Assembly (NCBI RefSeq): GCF_001039355.2
Contig: NW_019775846.1
Location: 721,562-785,561 of the forward strand
Length of the DNA: 64,000 bases
Source: Lingula anatina
Lineage: Eukaryota; Brachiopoda; Lingulata; Lingulida; Lingulidae
Direction of reading: 5' to 3'
Both the position numbers and the translations under genes were made by a program. Below are positions 1-10,769 of this stretch, piece after piece; the first letter of the stretch is position 1, and each line of letters opens with the position of its first letter. The notes under the pieces were generated by a model. It ran no database searches. It was given only the letters and a program-made list of their open reading frames with translations, and was not told where the DNA came from.

Positions 1-20
1 TCGACTGCAGTCACCACCAG
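1..20 (+). CDS. Zinc-finger gene, 3' end of an exon
   Basis: The window opens in what looks like the end of an exon, followed by a donor (gtaaat) at 21. Read with one base left over it gives RLQSPP, and the leftover G joins TT of the exon at 687 to make Val. Only that frame of the next exon is open, which supports the join. It is short, so confidence is modest. Confidence 0.5.
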
Positions 21-3000
21 GTAAATTGTTTGTTTTAGGGCATACTTGTAGTTTGTGCCAAAAAAACTATTTAGGCTTCTAGCCCTTCAGGAAGTCGGGG
101 TCTAAAAGTGGACTGGTGTTGTATCAAATGTATCAAATCTAAACTTTGTTACTACCCCATGGCCAGTGACACTTTAGATGGGTGTTTGCCTAAGTTCTGG
201 GACCTAATATAATAGATGTAAATTAAGTAATTTTTTTCTACATAGAAAATTGTTAACCTGTATGGCCAAATCTATCACTGTGTTGTAACCAAGTGAAGGA
301 TGATGAAAGGAATTTTTTTTAGAAAAAATATTTGCCTTGTTAATTGCTAAAACTGATAAGTCGCTTTATTTCATATATGATATCATAGTGAATCTTTTTA
401 TGGCATTTGAAAGGTGTTTTTAAACATACTTTTTTTGTAAAATATTGATGCATTATTGTACCACCAGCGTAGGCGCTGGNCACAAAACTGGTGGCTGTGT
501 TCCTTATTTTGTATATGTGGGGGTCTATACGAATACGCTTGCTCCAGCTGGTGGTACAATATTCGGAGGCGGTATCGCCTCTCTGAACCTCTAGTTGTCC
601 TATAACTCCAATTGCTAGATGAAGTGTTATCCTCAATGTTTATCTGTTAGAACATTCAAAACAAAATAAAAACTTTCCCTTTTCAGTTGTGTCATCCCAG
701 CAGATAGTTGCAGGAACATTTGGGTTGGGGATCAAACATCCCGCCGGCTATGATGACAAGAAGGAACTAGTTTCAAGAGGAAGACCACGTGAAAAGGACT
801 CTAAAGGTATACTCAATATACTATATAAAATAGCCGAAAACAGTGTCATGCATTATTAGTTGTATTAAGAAAAAGTACATTTAAAAAATAAAAAAGACAA
901 TTTCTCACAGAAATATCTGTGTTGTGGGGTGATCAGAAATAGAGCAATTTGTTATTAATAGCACTTTGAAAACACCAAAAATGTACTCTTCATACCTTGA
1001 AACAATTTTGGTCATTTCACTTTCAGGTAACTGGGTGCCATTAGATGAGTATTATTATAGTAAAAAGGAGGGAGATCCATCATACAGAGAGGAGAAAGGA
1101 GAATTCAGGTTTAAGGTATATTTTTGTTCCTTGATAGTTCAGAATTTGACCTGGTAGAACTTGCAGCAGGCCTCAGTTTGAAAATTGTTGTAAGATTGAG
1201 AAGAAGAAAATTAATTCTACAACCTTTAAACTTTCTTGGCTGGACTACAGGTAAAAATATTAGACGAATAGGGTAAATATTAGTTTGGATCTTTTATTAT
1301 GTAATATGTGGATGCATTTATCAGTTTCCTTATTATTTGTATGATGTCTCATATTTTCACAATGAAAAATACATAAAAATTTTTAGAACTTTTGAACAAC
1401 AGGATTACCATTTTATATACGGGTTTATGGATAAAATATGTGTATCGTAATTATTGTTTCAGTGTTGGTACTGTCATAAAATGTTGTACAACAACGTGAA
1501 GATGATGATTCACCTTAAGGGTCACATAGACTCTGAGAAGCAACAAAACTTGGACCTGGCAGACCTGACACAATGCAAACATTGCTACAAACAGTTTGAC
1601 ACACCCTTTGACCTCCAGTGTCACATTGAAAAAGTATGAATAGTTTAAGTGTCATGAACGCTATTTAAGTAAATTTATTCCTGTGTAGAATTCACTTATA
1701 ATAATTGTTTTTTTAATGTAAGAAAGGTGGTTTATAGAATTTTCAGATTTATTTATGTCATTAAAAGGACAGAAATATTTGAGATTATTTCAAATAATGG
1801 TAAAAAATAGAGAATAGATTCAGATGGTGAATTTTTTTTTTTTTTTTTTTTGTTCATGTGTTAGAATGACTCAAATTTACAGAATTCATGGATGGCCAAA
1901 ATTCAGTACAGATTCTTGTTTTAGCCTGTTACATATTAGTATTGTGAATAAGATTATCTGTTCCTTGTTATGTGACAAAATAATTTTCAGGTTCATCAGA
2001 GCAACACAAGTGTACTAGTGTGCAGGATTTGTGAGAAGGACCATGACAGTCAAGGTGCGCTGACAAACCATATGCGCTCACATCACGTCGCATGTGAAAT
2101 GCCATATATTTGCCAGTTGTGCAATTTCCGTTCCTCCATTTTCAATGATGTTGTTGATCATTTTAAAAAGGTATGTAGAGTTTGCTTTTAATAATGTTAC
2201 AATTTTACATATGATGATTTATGTTTGTGTACCATGTTCATATTTATTTGATGCTTTAGAAAAGTAATGTCATGTTTCATGAATCGGTGTCTTTGCTTTT
2301 AGCAAAGATATAAAGCTTTGGTTGTATTTGTTCTCCAAGCATTTAATTTTAATTTATGTTAAAATGTCACGTTAATACCACAGAACTATCTGATGCAAAA
2401 CTTAAACTATAAATGTATAAAATCATTTGTTTGTTGGTGCTTTGGAATTGTTTCACATGTTTCGTTTTTCCCATTTAAGCGCCATGACAGTTCTGCTAGT
2501 GTGATGTGCCTCTACTGCCTGAAGGTGTTTAAAATCAGCATGTCCAAGCAGAATGGCTGGGGCCTGACACAGAACTTCTACCAGCACTTACAGAAGCATC
2601 AGCTGAGAAACACTGTGAAAAAATGCATGTCCTGCAAGCTCACTTTCTTGAACAAGATGGATGCCAAGGCACACAAGATGAGAGATCATTTGCCCAATCA
2701 CAAAAATATCCTTGGTAAAGGCATTCTTTTTCATTCATTCATTTTTATTATTATTATTATTATTATTTTATTATTTAAGATATGCTGTCAGTATTTTAAA
2801 TTAGATTTTCATCCTTGCCTATCTCAAAGATATCTGTTACCCGTCAGTTCTTTTCCACTCTAGGAAATGAAAAGTACCCATCAGTTCTTTTTCACTCTAG
2901 GAAATAAAAAGTATCCTCTATGATTATAAACTGTTTGTTTGTGTTTCAGGCACCATGAGTGGTAAATCATCACAGTCTGCATCCAGTCGTAACCAAGTGA

Positions 3001-6000
3001 TGATCCAGGTGCCCAACCCAGCCTCAGGGGCCAAGGGGGAACGGACACCAAAGTCACTTAATGCGCCTGCTGTCGCCAAGTCCAGAGAGTTCCGCTCCAT
3101 CCGTTTCCGCGACATTCAGGATTACATGAGATGCTATGAGTGTCGGGATTACATGAATAGACCTGACCATTACAAGTAAGTTGATTAGTCCAAAATTACA
3201 AGCATTTTGTCTTTGTAAAATTAGGCCAAATTTGAATTGTAATTATTAGGAATGGGTGACAAGGCAGAGAAGCATATAAACAGTATTTCTTTGTACTGGT
3301 TTCTTTTTTGAACACATAAAAGCAACCTAGCAAATAATCCCAAGCTGAAATGCGCTTATTTAGCATGGAAATCGTTATGGAAACTGAAGTTTGTGATGAA
3401 GGTATGTATGAATGTTTATTTCAGGAAGTATGTTGAGTGCTCTATGTGCCGTTTTGCCACCTGCTGCAGTCAGTCGTATGCTAGTCACATGAAGGCGTTC
3501 CATTCTGGTGCTACCAACCCTGCCCTGTACATCAGCATTAGCGTGGAGAGGAAGATGGGACGGAGGCTTTACTGTCAGTGTGGATACTCCAGTACATATG
3601 GAAATTCAATTGGTGAGTAAGCTTGTGCTTTTGTGCATCTAGACATGGGGAAATAATAGCGAACAGATAACTGAATGGGGGGTTTCATGGGATATTAGTT
3701 CTTTTTGCAAGTTTTTATTGAAGTCTAAGAGGAGAGTGTGGATATAATGTGAAAACCTGCATATTTATAAGTAATGGTACCCTTGGTATACATGATTCAG
3801 TGCATTCTGTGAATATTTTTAGTTTGACACAATACAATCTACTTCAGTTAAGTATTACATATGATTGAGACTAGGTTTAAATAGTTGCAAATCCAAATGT
3901 ATTTTTTTACATTACAAGTGATTTATTTTTGTTATTTGTGATTTATTTATTTTATTGGTATTATAGACTTGAATAAAAGGATTTAGATATTTACACCTTT
4001 TACTGTCTGTTGCAGCAAATCATCTAGTCTTCTGCAGCAAGAGGACTAGTTATGTACAGAAACCAGAGACCAAGTTCCTCGAATTGAATGATGTAGATGA
4101 GGAGTCAGGTAAGTGAGCCACAGCGCAGCATCATCTCTCTGCAAAGCAATGTGGAAAAGATTAGTGAAAAGCACTGGTTAGGGATCATGCTGGCAAATTA
4201 AAAAAAAATTATTTAATTTTTATGTTTGTCATATTTCTGTCGTTATGTACTTTTACATAATACATAACACTAGTGATGAATTGAATATTGTAAAAAATTA
4301 GATTACCCATTGTCAGTGGGTGATTTATTTCATGGATATGTGTTGTGTTGTGTGATTTGTTCTTAAAACTAATCTTTATTGAATTAAAAGTGTAGAATGT
4401 GCACTTTATACAGCATTTGTGTGTTTCATTAGATTATGAGCCCCATGAAGATGAAGAGGAGGAGCTGGTAGATGTGGCTAAAACTAAGAGAAAACCTGAG
4501 CCTGCATCGATATTCGATGCCTTAGGACTGGTTAAGAAACAGCCATGTCAGCAGAAAGTCAGCAAGCAGATACAAGGTGTGTACCAGCATTGCTTTGATA
4601 CATGGCTTTTAAGCTTATAAATGTTATATCATAAATATGGGGCTCTGCCTTGCAGTCATTGGAAGGATTGGTTGATGTTGTTAGTGTCACTTGTTTGCAA
4701 CAAAGGTTTTAATGTTCTTTTTGAAAAATGCAGCAGAGAATAGTCCACTGTATACAACGGGTGTGCTTGACACACACACACACACACACGCGCACACACA
4801 CACACACACTGTGAGAAGAATACACTTATTAGAAGAAACACAGTATGTGCTTGTGTTAAAGATAGAAAATATTTAGTCACCTGCTAGTTTGTGTAATAAA
4901 GGCAGTTTTATTCCCCCCCCCTCCAATGAAATTTATTGAGTCAAGTAAATCCACAGACCTTCATCAGCTTTTATTAGAGGATTTTTTCCACAAAAATGCC
5001 TATTTTATTAGCAGTGTTGAAAGGATGGAATTTCTTTTCCAAAGCAAACATTCTTACATTCAGATATACCTTACACCTCACTTATGACTAACTCCTATTT
5101 ATTTCATACAACAAAGAAGAAATTCAGTTGGTGACTGACAATAAGGCAGTTCCCTCTACAGAAGATATTTGTTCTGAAATAATGGAGGATATATTAGATC
5201 ATGTGTTCCCTGCTCAAGCAGCTGCAGAGGAGTTTATGAGCAGTCTTTTGGAGAATGTTGACTCTAATATCTTCCAGTGTAAAGGTACTACCCCTGCATA
5301 TATCAGTTCCATATTGAGGGCTTGATGTGTGGGTGTGGGTACATTAGCTGTTCATCAACACATTTCACTTATCTTTTAAAATTCCTCTGCCTTAATTTCT
5401 CAGTATTCTTTTGTGGTTGTCTTTGTGTTGAGATTCATGTGACTGCCTGGATTAGACATACATCTTGTTAGTACAAGCACATGCTGTATCTTATTCCTGC
5501 TAGATGCTAGTACATCTTTGCTTATGTATTTACCAGCTAGCACTAAGCTTTTATGCATTTCATTGTAGTGTTGCTTTGATTGTAAACTTCCTTTGTACAG
5601 GTATTAGCATTTATTTAAGTTCCCTTAATTGTGTGTATGACAGAGAAATTAGTTTGGATCATGTTAAGTGAAAATGTACTTTTTCAGTCCAATAGCATGA
5701 TTCTGTTGGTCCTTTTTTGGTTTTGTGATTTACCCTTGAATCAATCGTTTGAATCAATGTGTAAAAACTCAGCAAAAAATGTTTCAGTTTGTCATACATC
5801 ATTATTGATTCTTCACTGTGGCTTCTTAGGAGAGTGGGAAGCACCTTAAATTTGTTTTTTCTTAGATCTCTTAGATAATGATGGTTGTTGTTAACATCAA
5901 ATTAGCAGATGTATCTCATTCATCAGTGTCTTGTTACCTGCTTTGTTACCTGCTTGGTTGTGGGAGATGCCTGATAGCCCAATTATTCCTTAGAAAGCTC

Positions 6001-9000
6001 GCCCTATTTTGCATTTCTTGCTTTTCTCTGCTTGAATTAATAACAAAATGAGATTTAGCAGAATTAGAATTTAAGAGATGGATACATTCTCAGGTTTAGC
6101 TTATAAATTTCTGATATTTAAAATTTGTTGGTTTTGTTTGTGTATTTCTTTGAATATGTCAAATTATTTTAACACATAAATTTGCATAAAAGTGATGGTT
6201 TTGGATAAATTTTTATAGATGTTCTTCATATCTCAGTATATTTACATACATTAACTGTATATCCAGATACCAGTCCAGATGTTGCTGCCCCAGTTGCAAA
6301 GTCCACAGACTCTGAGGAAATTCCTCCTGAACTAACAGGCAAGAAAAAATGGGAGACTGTGAAAATTTCTGATAGAAACACGCCCACCAGATCTTCTATT
6401 TTTCTTGGTGAAAATGAAGATGACAGCAAGGTATTGACCTCAGAATATGTGTATTATTTTCAAATTATTATTTACTAAATGATATGAAAATTAGATTCTA
6501 AAGAGTAACACCTATTTAGAGTAACAGTCTTCTTACATTGTTTTGATTCAGTCAATTTAGTTTCTCTGCTGTTTCAAGTTTTTTTTTAAATTCATTTAAA
6601 ATTCATTTTCATTCATTTTATGTACCAGGATTCCTTGGAAGAAGAAACAAAGGATAATATGGCTGCCAAAGAAAATGATGAGGGTGTAAAGGTTTCTCAG
6701 AAAGATGAGAATGATGTAGCAGACAGCGCCACTAGAGAGCAAGTGGAACCAGACGTGGAAGAAAACAATACTAATGACAGTAAAAGCATGGCAGAAGAAA
6801 ATGAAAGTAAAAAAGTTGACATAGAGAATGAAAGTAAAGAATGTACAGTGGAAATAAAAGCTGAATCTGATGCTGAAGAAAACAATGCAGGTGAAAATAA
6901 AAAATGTGAAGAAATCCATGGAGAAAATACAAGTAAGCCCCACTCTGAGAAGACAGCTGCTGATCTTGATGTCATAGATGGAGAACCTGGACTATTAAAT
7001 ACTGAGGAAGATATGGAGGTGGATGATGCATCCCAGCCACAGGGTAAGACTGGAACTGTGTGTGAACCAGTGACAAAACACAGAATTGACCTTTGATTTT
7101 ATTGCCTTCTTTGTTAAAACCGATATCAAAAACGAAAAGATTGACTTTCCCTGAGCGCTTTGAATATGTAAATGATAGTACTCATCATTGTTCATTTACT
7201 GGATGGAACATACACTATGAACAGATTAATTTATTTTGAAAAAAAAAGTATGTGCACATAAGTGGCTTAATTCACAGAAAATTTTGCTCTCATGGAAAGA
7301 TAACTTGGTCTTCAAATGTGTTTCATTTAATGAGAAGCACATTTTACACACTTTGTCTTCTAACTCCACACCTGAAACTTCTACATCAAGTTATCTATAA
7401 ACCTTATAATTTTCAGAATTTTTTTTTCTATAACGTGGCTAATTTGGCTAAAATTTTAATTACCTTGTGTCATCAGCTCATATTTCAGATTGCAATTGCA
7501 ATATACAGCTAGATATTGTCTGGCATCCACTTTGTGTGTTTCCACCTGTGTTGTCATTGAATGAAATTACCCCACCCCTCAAAGTGTTTCTATCCTATAG
7601 ATTATACCTGAAAGCATATGTTTTGGGGGTTTCTGAAAAATTTTGTTTTATCTAAATGAAAGCAAATATTTATCAAGTAATGCATTTGCCTTGCATTAAC
7701 ATAAATTTGCCAGCTATTGAGAGAGTCACACAGAACTTTCCATATTGTTTAATTTCAGAGTTGGAAGAGAATGAAGATGCTGAAATGAGGTCAAATCTAG
7801 ACGTTGACAATGCACCAGACACCCAGACAGAAAATACTAAGGCATTGGAGGATATCGACATGACCCCTGTAGATGTCGAAATGGCCTCTGAAAGTAACTC
7901 AGTTGACAAAGAATCGCTGCAGACGTGTGAGAATAGTGCCATAGGTGGCACTGCTGACCAAGACAAGCTGACAGGAGATCTGACAGCAGATTCTGAAGAG
8001 AGATCAGAGGCTGAAAGAGCTGCCACTGTTGCAGAAAAAGATGGGAACTTTCCTGAATCGCAACAGGAAAGTTTTGATGAAGTTGATACTGGAACTTCTG
8101 GGAGTATTCCTGAATCCCAACAACAGAGTTTTGATGAAGTAGATGCTGGAACTTCTCAAACATCTTGTGAAGGTACTACTGTTGAGGAGCAAGACACAAA
8201 TAAAATAACAGGCTCCGAAGATACAGGTGATAAAATGAATAAAGACAAGGGAACAGTTTCTATAAAATTGAATGCAAAAGATGATGCATCAGAACAAAAT
8301 GATAATAAAAATGCAGACAAATCAAATCAAATTTCCATGGAAGCCAAAGAAGATCCATCAGGTTCCAAAGACAGCAGTGGCACTTCATTAGGCTCTAGTG
8401 CCACTAGAACAGATGTCCCGGACCAGGAAACAACCAAAGACCTTTACAAAAAGGAAGATGAACAGAGTCCAAAGAAAGACCAGTCTGCTCCTGGACAGGA
8501 GGAGAATGATCAAGAGGTCAGATTTTAAGTCAAAAAACTTAAATGCCAAATCTAAATCTTTTCAACTTTCATGTTAATTCTAGTGAATATTAAAAATGTA
8601 CAAGATTCATTTTTTTCCTATAATACACTTTCACTTTTTGGTTGTATTTGGATATTTTAAAATTCTGAAATTTTAATTTGTTTCTTTTTATCTTAATACC
8701 ATGCAATTACAGTACACAAATAAAGATAACTACTGCAAACGAGAGGAAGAGCTAATCTCCCCAGAGAGAAGGAAGGGTTCCTTACAAAGTGCTGACAGAT
8801 ACAGAGGGAATAGTGGGGATAAGGGCAGTGGAGATAGAGGGTAAGACAATAACAACTTCACAGCACTGTGAATGATACCTACTCATTAGACTTTCGTACA
8901 CAAAGATATAGACTAAAAATGTTATTTAAATCTTCAGTAGGGTATTCCCTCAGGTTTTGATTTCAGTATTGTCTAATGTAGAATTGTTGTTCCTGCAGTT

Positions 9001-9320
9001 CCAGTAAATCTCCTGGGAGAGGACCTGAGCCACACCACTATAAAGATCGATACAGGGACAGGGATCATTATCATGACAACAGAGACTATCGTCATGGCAA
9101 CAGGAACTATGGTTACCATAATAACCAGGGAGGTTACCAGGGCCAGTACCATCAGCAAAACAGAGGAGGTGGCTACCGTGGAGGTCATTATGGAAATCGA
9201 GGTGGCTATCAACAGGGTCACCATGGCAACTATGACAGAAATAGAGACTTTTATGGTGGACACAGGGGAGGTCACAATAGGCAACAAGGCTGGAGAGATA
9301 ACAGAAGAGGCTACTATTGA
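1..9320 (+). CDS. POGZ/ZNF280-family C2H2 zinc-finger protein with acidic region and RGG tail (5' end outside window)
   Basis: Sixteen exons join in one open frame: 1-20, 687-806, 1027-1115, 1463-1633, 1991-2170, 2480-2714, 2950-3175, 3425-3612, 4016-4108, 4433-4576, 5117-5284, 6267-6430, 6629-7043, 7759-8516, 8713-8840, 8999-9320. They sum to 1139 residues plus a stop, and every phase agrees. The zinc-finger part has pairs such as CKHCYKQF, CRICEKDH, CQLCNFRS, CLYCLKVFKI, CMSCKLTF and CSMCRFATCC. The order and wording match the finger block shared by POGZ and ZNF280 (Suppressor of Hairy-wing homologue) proteins, which are nuclear, chromatin-associated factors. A long acidic, low-complexity region and an RGG/YG-rich C-terminus follow. 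No pogo-type DDE transposase domain is visible, so ZNF280 is the closer fit. The start codon lies left of the window. Family call is firm; the exact paralogue is not. Confidence 0.85.
455..560. repeat. Small fold-back element in intron
   Basis: A 14-bp perfect inverted repeat (attgtaccaccagc at 455-468, gctggtggtacaat at 547-560) brackets about 80 bp, and a second CTGGTGG lies inside. The single N at 480 falls in this hairpin-prone segment. It may be a tiny MITE remnant. Confidence 0.5.
687..806 (+). CDS. Zinc-finger gene exon upstream of the fingers
   Basis: This exon is bounded by a polypyrimidine-cag acceptor and a gtatac donor. It encodes a segment beginning VSSQQIVAGTFGLGIKHPAG and ending in a basic RGRPREKDSK stretch that resembles an AT-hook core (RGRP). 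The other two frames are stopped. It exits in phase 1. Confidence 0.75.
1027..1115 (+). CDS. Zinc-finger gene exon, linker before first finger
   Basis: The acceptor is tttcag and the donor gtatat. It encodes GNWVPLDEYYYSKKEGDPSY and a charged end, phase 1 in and phase 0 out, leading directly into the first finger exon. Confidence 0.75.
1463..1633 (+). CDS. Zinc-finger gene exon: C2H2 finger 1 and start of finger 2
   Basis: It encodes CWYCHKMLYNNVKMMIHLKG with histidines completing finger 1 (HLKGH). The second pair, CKHCYKQFDTPFDLQCHIEK, has its final histidine in the next exon (VH), so the finger is split by an intron. The CKHC-Y-Q-F/Y-TPF-LQCHIE wording is characteristic of ZNF280/POGZ proteins. 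The donor is gtatga. Confidence 0.85.
1991..2170 (+). CDS. Zinc-finger gene exon: two C2H2 fingers
   Basis: It begins VH, closing the finger of the previous exon, then carries CRICEKDHDSQGALTNHMRS with HH and CQLCNFRSSIFNDVVDHFKK, whose last histidine is RH in the next exon. Phase is 0 in and 0 out. The acceptor is ttttcag and the donor gtatgt. Confidence 0.85.
2480..2714 (+). CDS. Zinc-finger gene exon: CLYCLKVFKI finger
   Basis: It encodes RHDSSASVMCLYCLKVFKIS, a finger with HLQKH, then CMSCKLTFLNKMDAKAHKMR with DH. The CPYCLKVFK-like signature followed by a CxxC-L-FL finger is the most family-specific part of ZNF280/POGZ. It is slightly longer than its homologues between the cysteines and histidines (SMSKQNGWGLTQNF insertion). 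Phase 1 out, donor gtaaag. Confidence 0.9.
2839..2912. repeat. 37-bp tandem duplication in intron
   Basis: Two adjacent copies of a segment containing cagttctttttcactctag (2839-2875 and 2876-2912) differ at a few bases. Each copy ends its pyrimidine-rich part with CTAG. They lie about 40 bp upstream of the 2950 acceptor and so duplicate a branch/pyrimidine-like region. Confidence 0.6.
2950..3175 (+). CDS. Zinc-finger gene exon: linker and CYECRDYM motif
   Basis: A Ser/Pro/Lys-rich linker containing VMIQVPNPAS (POGZ/ZNF280 have a similar 'V-IR/QAS' strand here) leads to a CYECRDYMNRPDHY motif, equivalent to the atypical CxxC before the 'TCC' finger. Phase 2 out, donor gtaagt. The equivalent methionine frame does not start the protein; the upstream acceptor (gtttcag) is used. 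Confidence 0.8.
3425..3612 (+). CDS. Zinc-finger gene exon: CSMCRFATCC finger
   Basis: It encodes CSMCRFATCCSQSYASHMKA with FH, matching the C-C-YxTCC-AY-NHM finger of POGZ and ZNF280. A CQCGYSSTYGNS segment follows and is completed by ANHLVFC in the next exon. Phase is 2 in and 1 out; the donor gtgagt is strong. Confidence 0.85.
4016..4108 (+). CDS. Zinc-finger gene exon: end of last finger
   Basis: It encodes ANHLVFCSKRTSYVQKPETK and an acidic end. The NHL histidine pairs with cysteines of the previous exon. The acceptor is tgttgcag and the donor gtaagt. Phase 1/1. Confidence 0.8.
4433..4576 (+). CDS. Zinc-finger gene exon: acidic/basic linker
   Basis: It encodes DYEPHEDEEEELVDVAKTKR and then SIFDALGLVKKQ. 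Phase is 1/1. The donor gtgtgt is weaker than its neighbours but keeps the frame into the next exon. No domain is recognised. Confidence 0.7.
4577..5116 (+). other. Intron with CA microsatellite
   Basis: A CA repeat with an internal CG interruption lies at about 4771-4809, and a C-rich run at about 4913-4922. Apparent open frames made of His-Thr repeats here are repeat artefacts. Nothing else is seen. Confidence 0.7.
5117..5284 (+). CDS. Zinc-finger gene exon: acidic helix-prone segment
   Basis: It encodes an acidic stretch including DICSEIMEDILDHVFPAQAA with heptad-like hydrophobics, suggesting a helix. Phase is 1/1. The acceptor acaaag is poor (an alternative one codon later is possible), so the left edge may shift by three bases. 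Confidence 0.65.
5285..6266 (+). other. Long intron of zinc-finger gene, no features seen
   Basis: AT-rich intron between phase-1 exons. The short open frames in it do not look coding, and I see no repeat or RNA gene. Confidence 0.6.
6267..6430 (+). CDS. Zinc-finger gene exon: linker
   Basis: It encodes DTSPDVAAPVAKSTDSEEIP, then KKKWETVKISDRNTPTRSSI. Phase is 1 in, 0 out. The acceptor is atccag and the donor gtattg. No domain is recognised; it is Ser/Thr/Pro-rich and likely disordered. Confidence 0.7.
6629..7043 (+). CDS. Zinc-finger gene exon: acidic disordered region I
   Basis: It is 138 residues dominated by Glu, Asp, Asn, Lys and Ser (for example SKSMAEENESKKVDIENESK), ending with EEDMEVDDASQPQ. 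Phase is 0 in and 1 out with a good donor (gtaaga). Composition predicts disorder. Confidence 0.8.
7044..7758 (+). other. Intron of zinc-finger gene, no features seen
   Basis: AT-rich sequence. Two small open frames have no recognisable homology, and one of them runs into the following exon only by chance. Confidence 0.6.
7759..8516 (+). CDS. Zinc-finger gene exon: acidic disordered region II with internal repeat
   Basis: This is the largest exon (about 252 residues), acidic and Ser/Asp/Glu/Thr-rich. It holds two adjacent copies of an 18-residue unit, FPESQQESFDEVDTGTSG and IPESQQQSFDEVDAGTSQ. The exon must end at 8516 to keep phase 0 with the next exon; the donor there is gtcaga, which lacks the usual purine at +3. 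If this donor is skipped, translation runs only three residues further (VRF) to a stop, giving a possible short isoform without the RGG tail. Confidence 0.8.
8713..8840 (+). CDS. Zinc-finger gene exon: basic linker to RGG tail
   Basis: It encodes YTNKDNYCKREEELISPERR and then a Gly/Asp/Arg-rich start of the tail (RYRGNSGDKGSGDRG). Phase 0 in, 2 out. The acceptor is ttacag and the donor gtaaga. Confidence 0.75.
8999..9320 (+). CDS. Zinc-finger gene last exon: RGG/YG-rich C-terminus and stop
   Basis: It encodes about 106 residues rich in Arg, Gly, Tyr, His and Asn with repeated GGY, RGG, YRGG and GNR motifs, ending NRRGYY at the TGA at 9318-9320. Such tails are typical of RNA-binding and condensate-forming proteins and are common substrates of arginine methyltransferases. 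This is unusual on a POGZ/ZNF280 finger protein. The acceptor is cctgcag. Confidence 0.8.
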
Positions 9321-10650
9321 GAAATTATACAATGTTGTTTTTTCAACCAGCGGATGTAAAACATTTGATCATGATCCAGCAGTGATTGTGACAAAAAATT
9401 CATGTTTCTGAGATATTTACATCATGTGCTTGAGGGAATTACAGCAGACATCCGTGTTTTTTTTCTACTCTGGAGACAAATAGCAGCAAAGTCTAGACCA
9501 TGTGATAAGGTTGTATATTTTTTGTGCTATAAATGATGTTCGTTTGGTTTCAGAGTTGAGAGCATATTCTGCTTAGTTAAGTAGCATACAGAGCTTATTA
9601 TGATATGCATACATAGTTAATTATTAATTGGTGAGTTAGACCTTTTTGTTCTAGCCCCATTTTAGAATAAATATTCAAATTTTAGAAAATTTCAGAGACT
9701 GAACTGCATTTTACAGTTTGTTTCTTTTTACACAAAGGAGGCAGTTGTCCTCTTTTAATAGACTGGTTCTCATAAAAACTTAAGAAGTTTGTAATCTCTT
9801 ACAAACTGATTTGTTCTCAAATTTGGCATAATTTTCTTAGGAAACAAATGTATATTGATAAGTGTAGCTTCATATTATGGAAAGACAAAGTAAATTTTGC
9901 TGTTTTGTACTATGTTGGTTAACAAAGAAAATGAATGGGCGTTCTGAGCAATGCAAGCTTTGTACACAACCTAGAGTCGAAATAAAATAATTTTTGCATT
10001 CTTGCCAAATTTTTCAATTGTTGAAAAGTGAAAAAATGAGAATTTTATCTGTGGTTGGTTGATAAGTCATTTAATCATACTTAACACATGGCAGCAATGG
10101 TGATTACGTACGAGTTGGCTGCATTAGGATATCATAATTTGTTTGATTTGAGATTCTCGGTTATAACCAGGATTTATGTATTTTTATTTCATTATTTTTT
10201 TCAGTCAGTATTGTTGATCAGATACGGACAAAGCGTAAAGTTTATTATGTCATTTTGCAATTATGATCAATGTGCTGAAAGTCATTCACAATTATTACTT
10301 GGATTTACTGAGCAAATTAGAAACTGGACACCAAAGAAGCAGGACATCATGGTTAGACAACTACTTTGTCTCTCAAAACAACAATTTTTCTGTTTCGTCC
10401 AAAGAAACTGTCAGTGGCAATTTATGTGGTGTATGTATATTTGTCCAGTCAGAATATTATCTGACATAGAACTTCGATCTTTAGAGAGAATTGGCTATTC
10501 TTAAAGTGTTTACTTAGTCAAAATGCTTTACATTGCAATGTTGTGGGCCTTCAAATTCGTATGTCATCATTCTTGATTCAGAAATTTGCCTCTGTAGTTC
10601 TTATATTAAGTCAAAATATAGGACATCAATAAAGTTATGAAATGTACTTA
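9321..10650 (+). other. 3' UTR region of zinc-finger gene with polyadenylation signals
   Basis: AATAAA hexamers occur at 9666-9671, 9981-9986 and 10628-10633, so several 3' ends are possible. A 138-codon open frame at 10088-10504 shows no family features and is most likely chance within the UTR or beyond. Confidence 0.55.
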
Positions 10651-10769
10651 AATTAACTTTTTTTCCTTTATTCGCGCCGCGCGTACAACCTTATTTATTT
10701 GTTAACTTTACGAATCGATTATTTGTTGTTGTTTTTTCCCCGTTTGATATCGCCTTACGTTGCAGTGGT

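Noticed and set aside
4656-4880. Open frames of His-Thr or Cys-Val repeats over CA tracts (also 12180-12458, 32303-32506, 34537-34803, 39657-39857, 41122-41387, 46253-46435)
   Set aside because: They are translations of CA/TG or TA microsatellites.
6596-8192. Minus-strand frames opposite the acidic exons (115, 92, 117 and 108 codons)
   Set aside because: They are mirror images of the Glu/Asp/Ser-rich coding sequence on the plus strand and have no splice or homology support.
8973-9411. Frames over the RGG exon on either strand (119 and 112 codons)
   Set aside because: The RGG/YG frame is the one that joins in phase with exon 8713-8840 and ends in a normal stop.
10088-10504. 138-codon plus-strand frame after the zinc-finger gene
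   Set aside because: There is no recognisable domain, composition is UTR-like, and it lies among polyadenylation signals.
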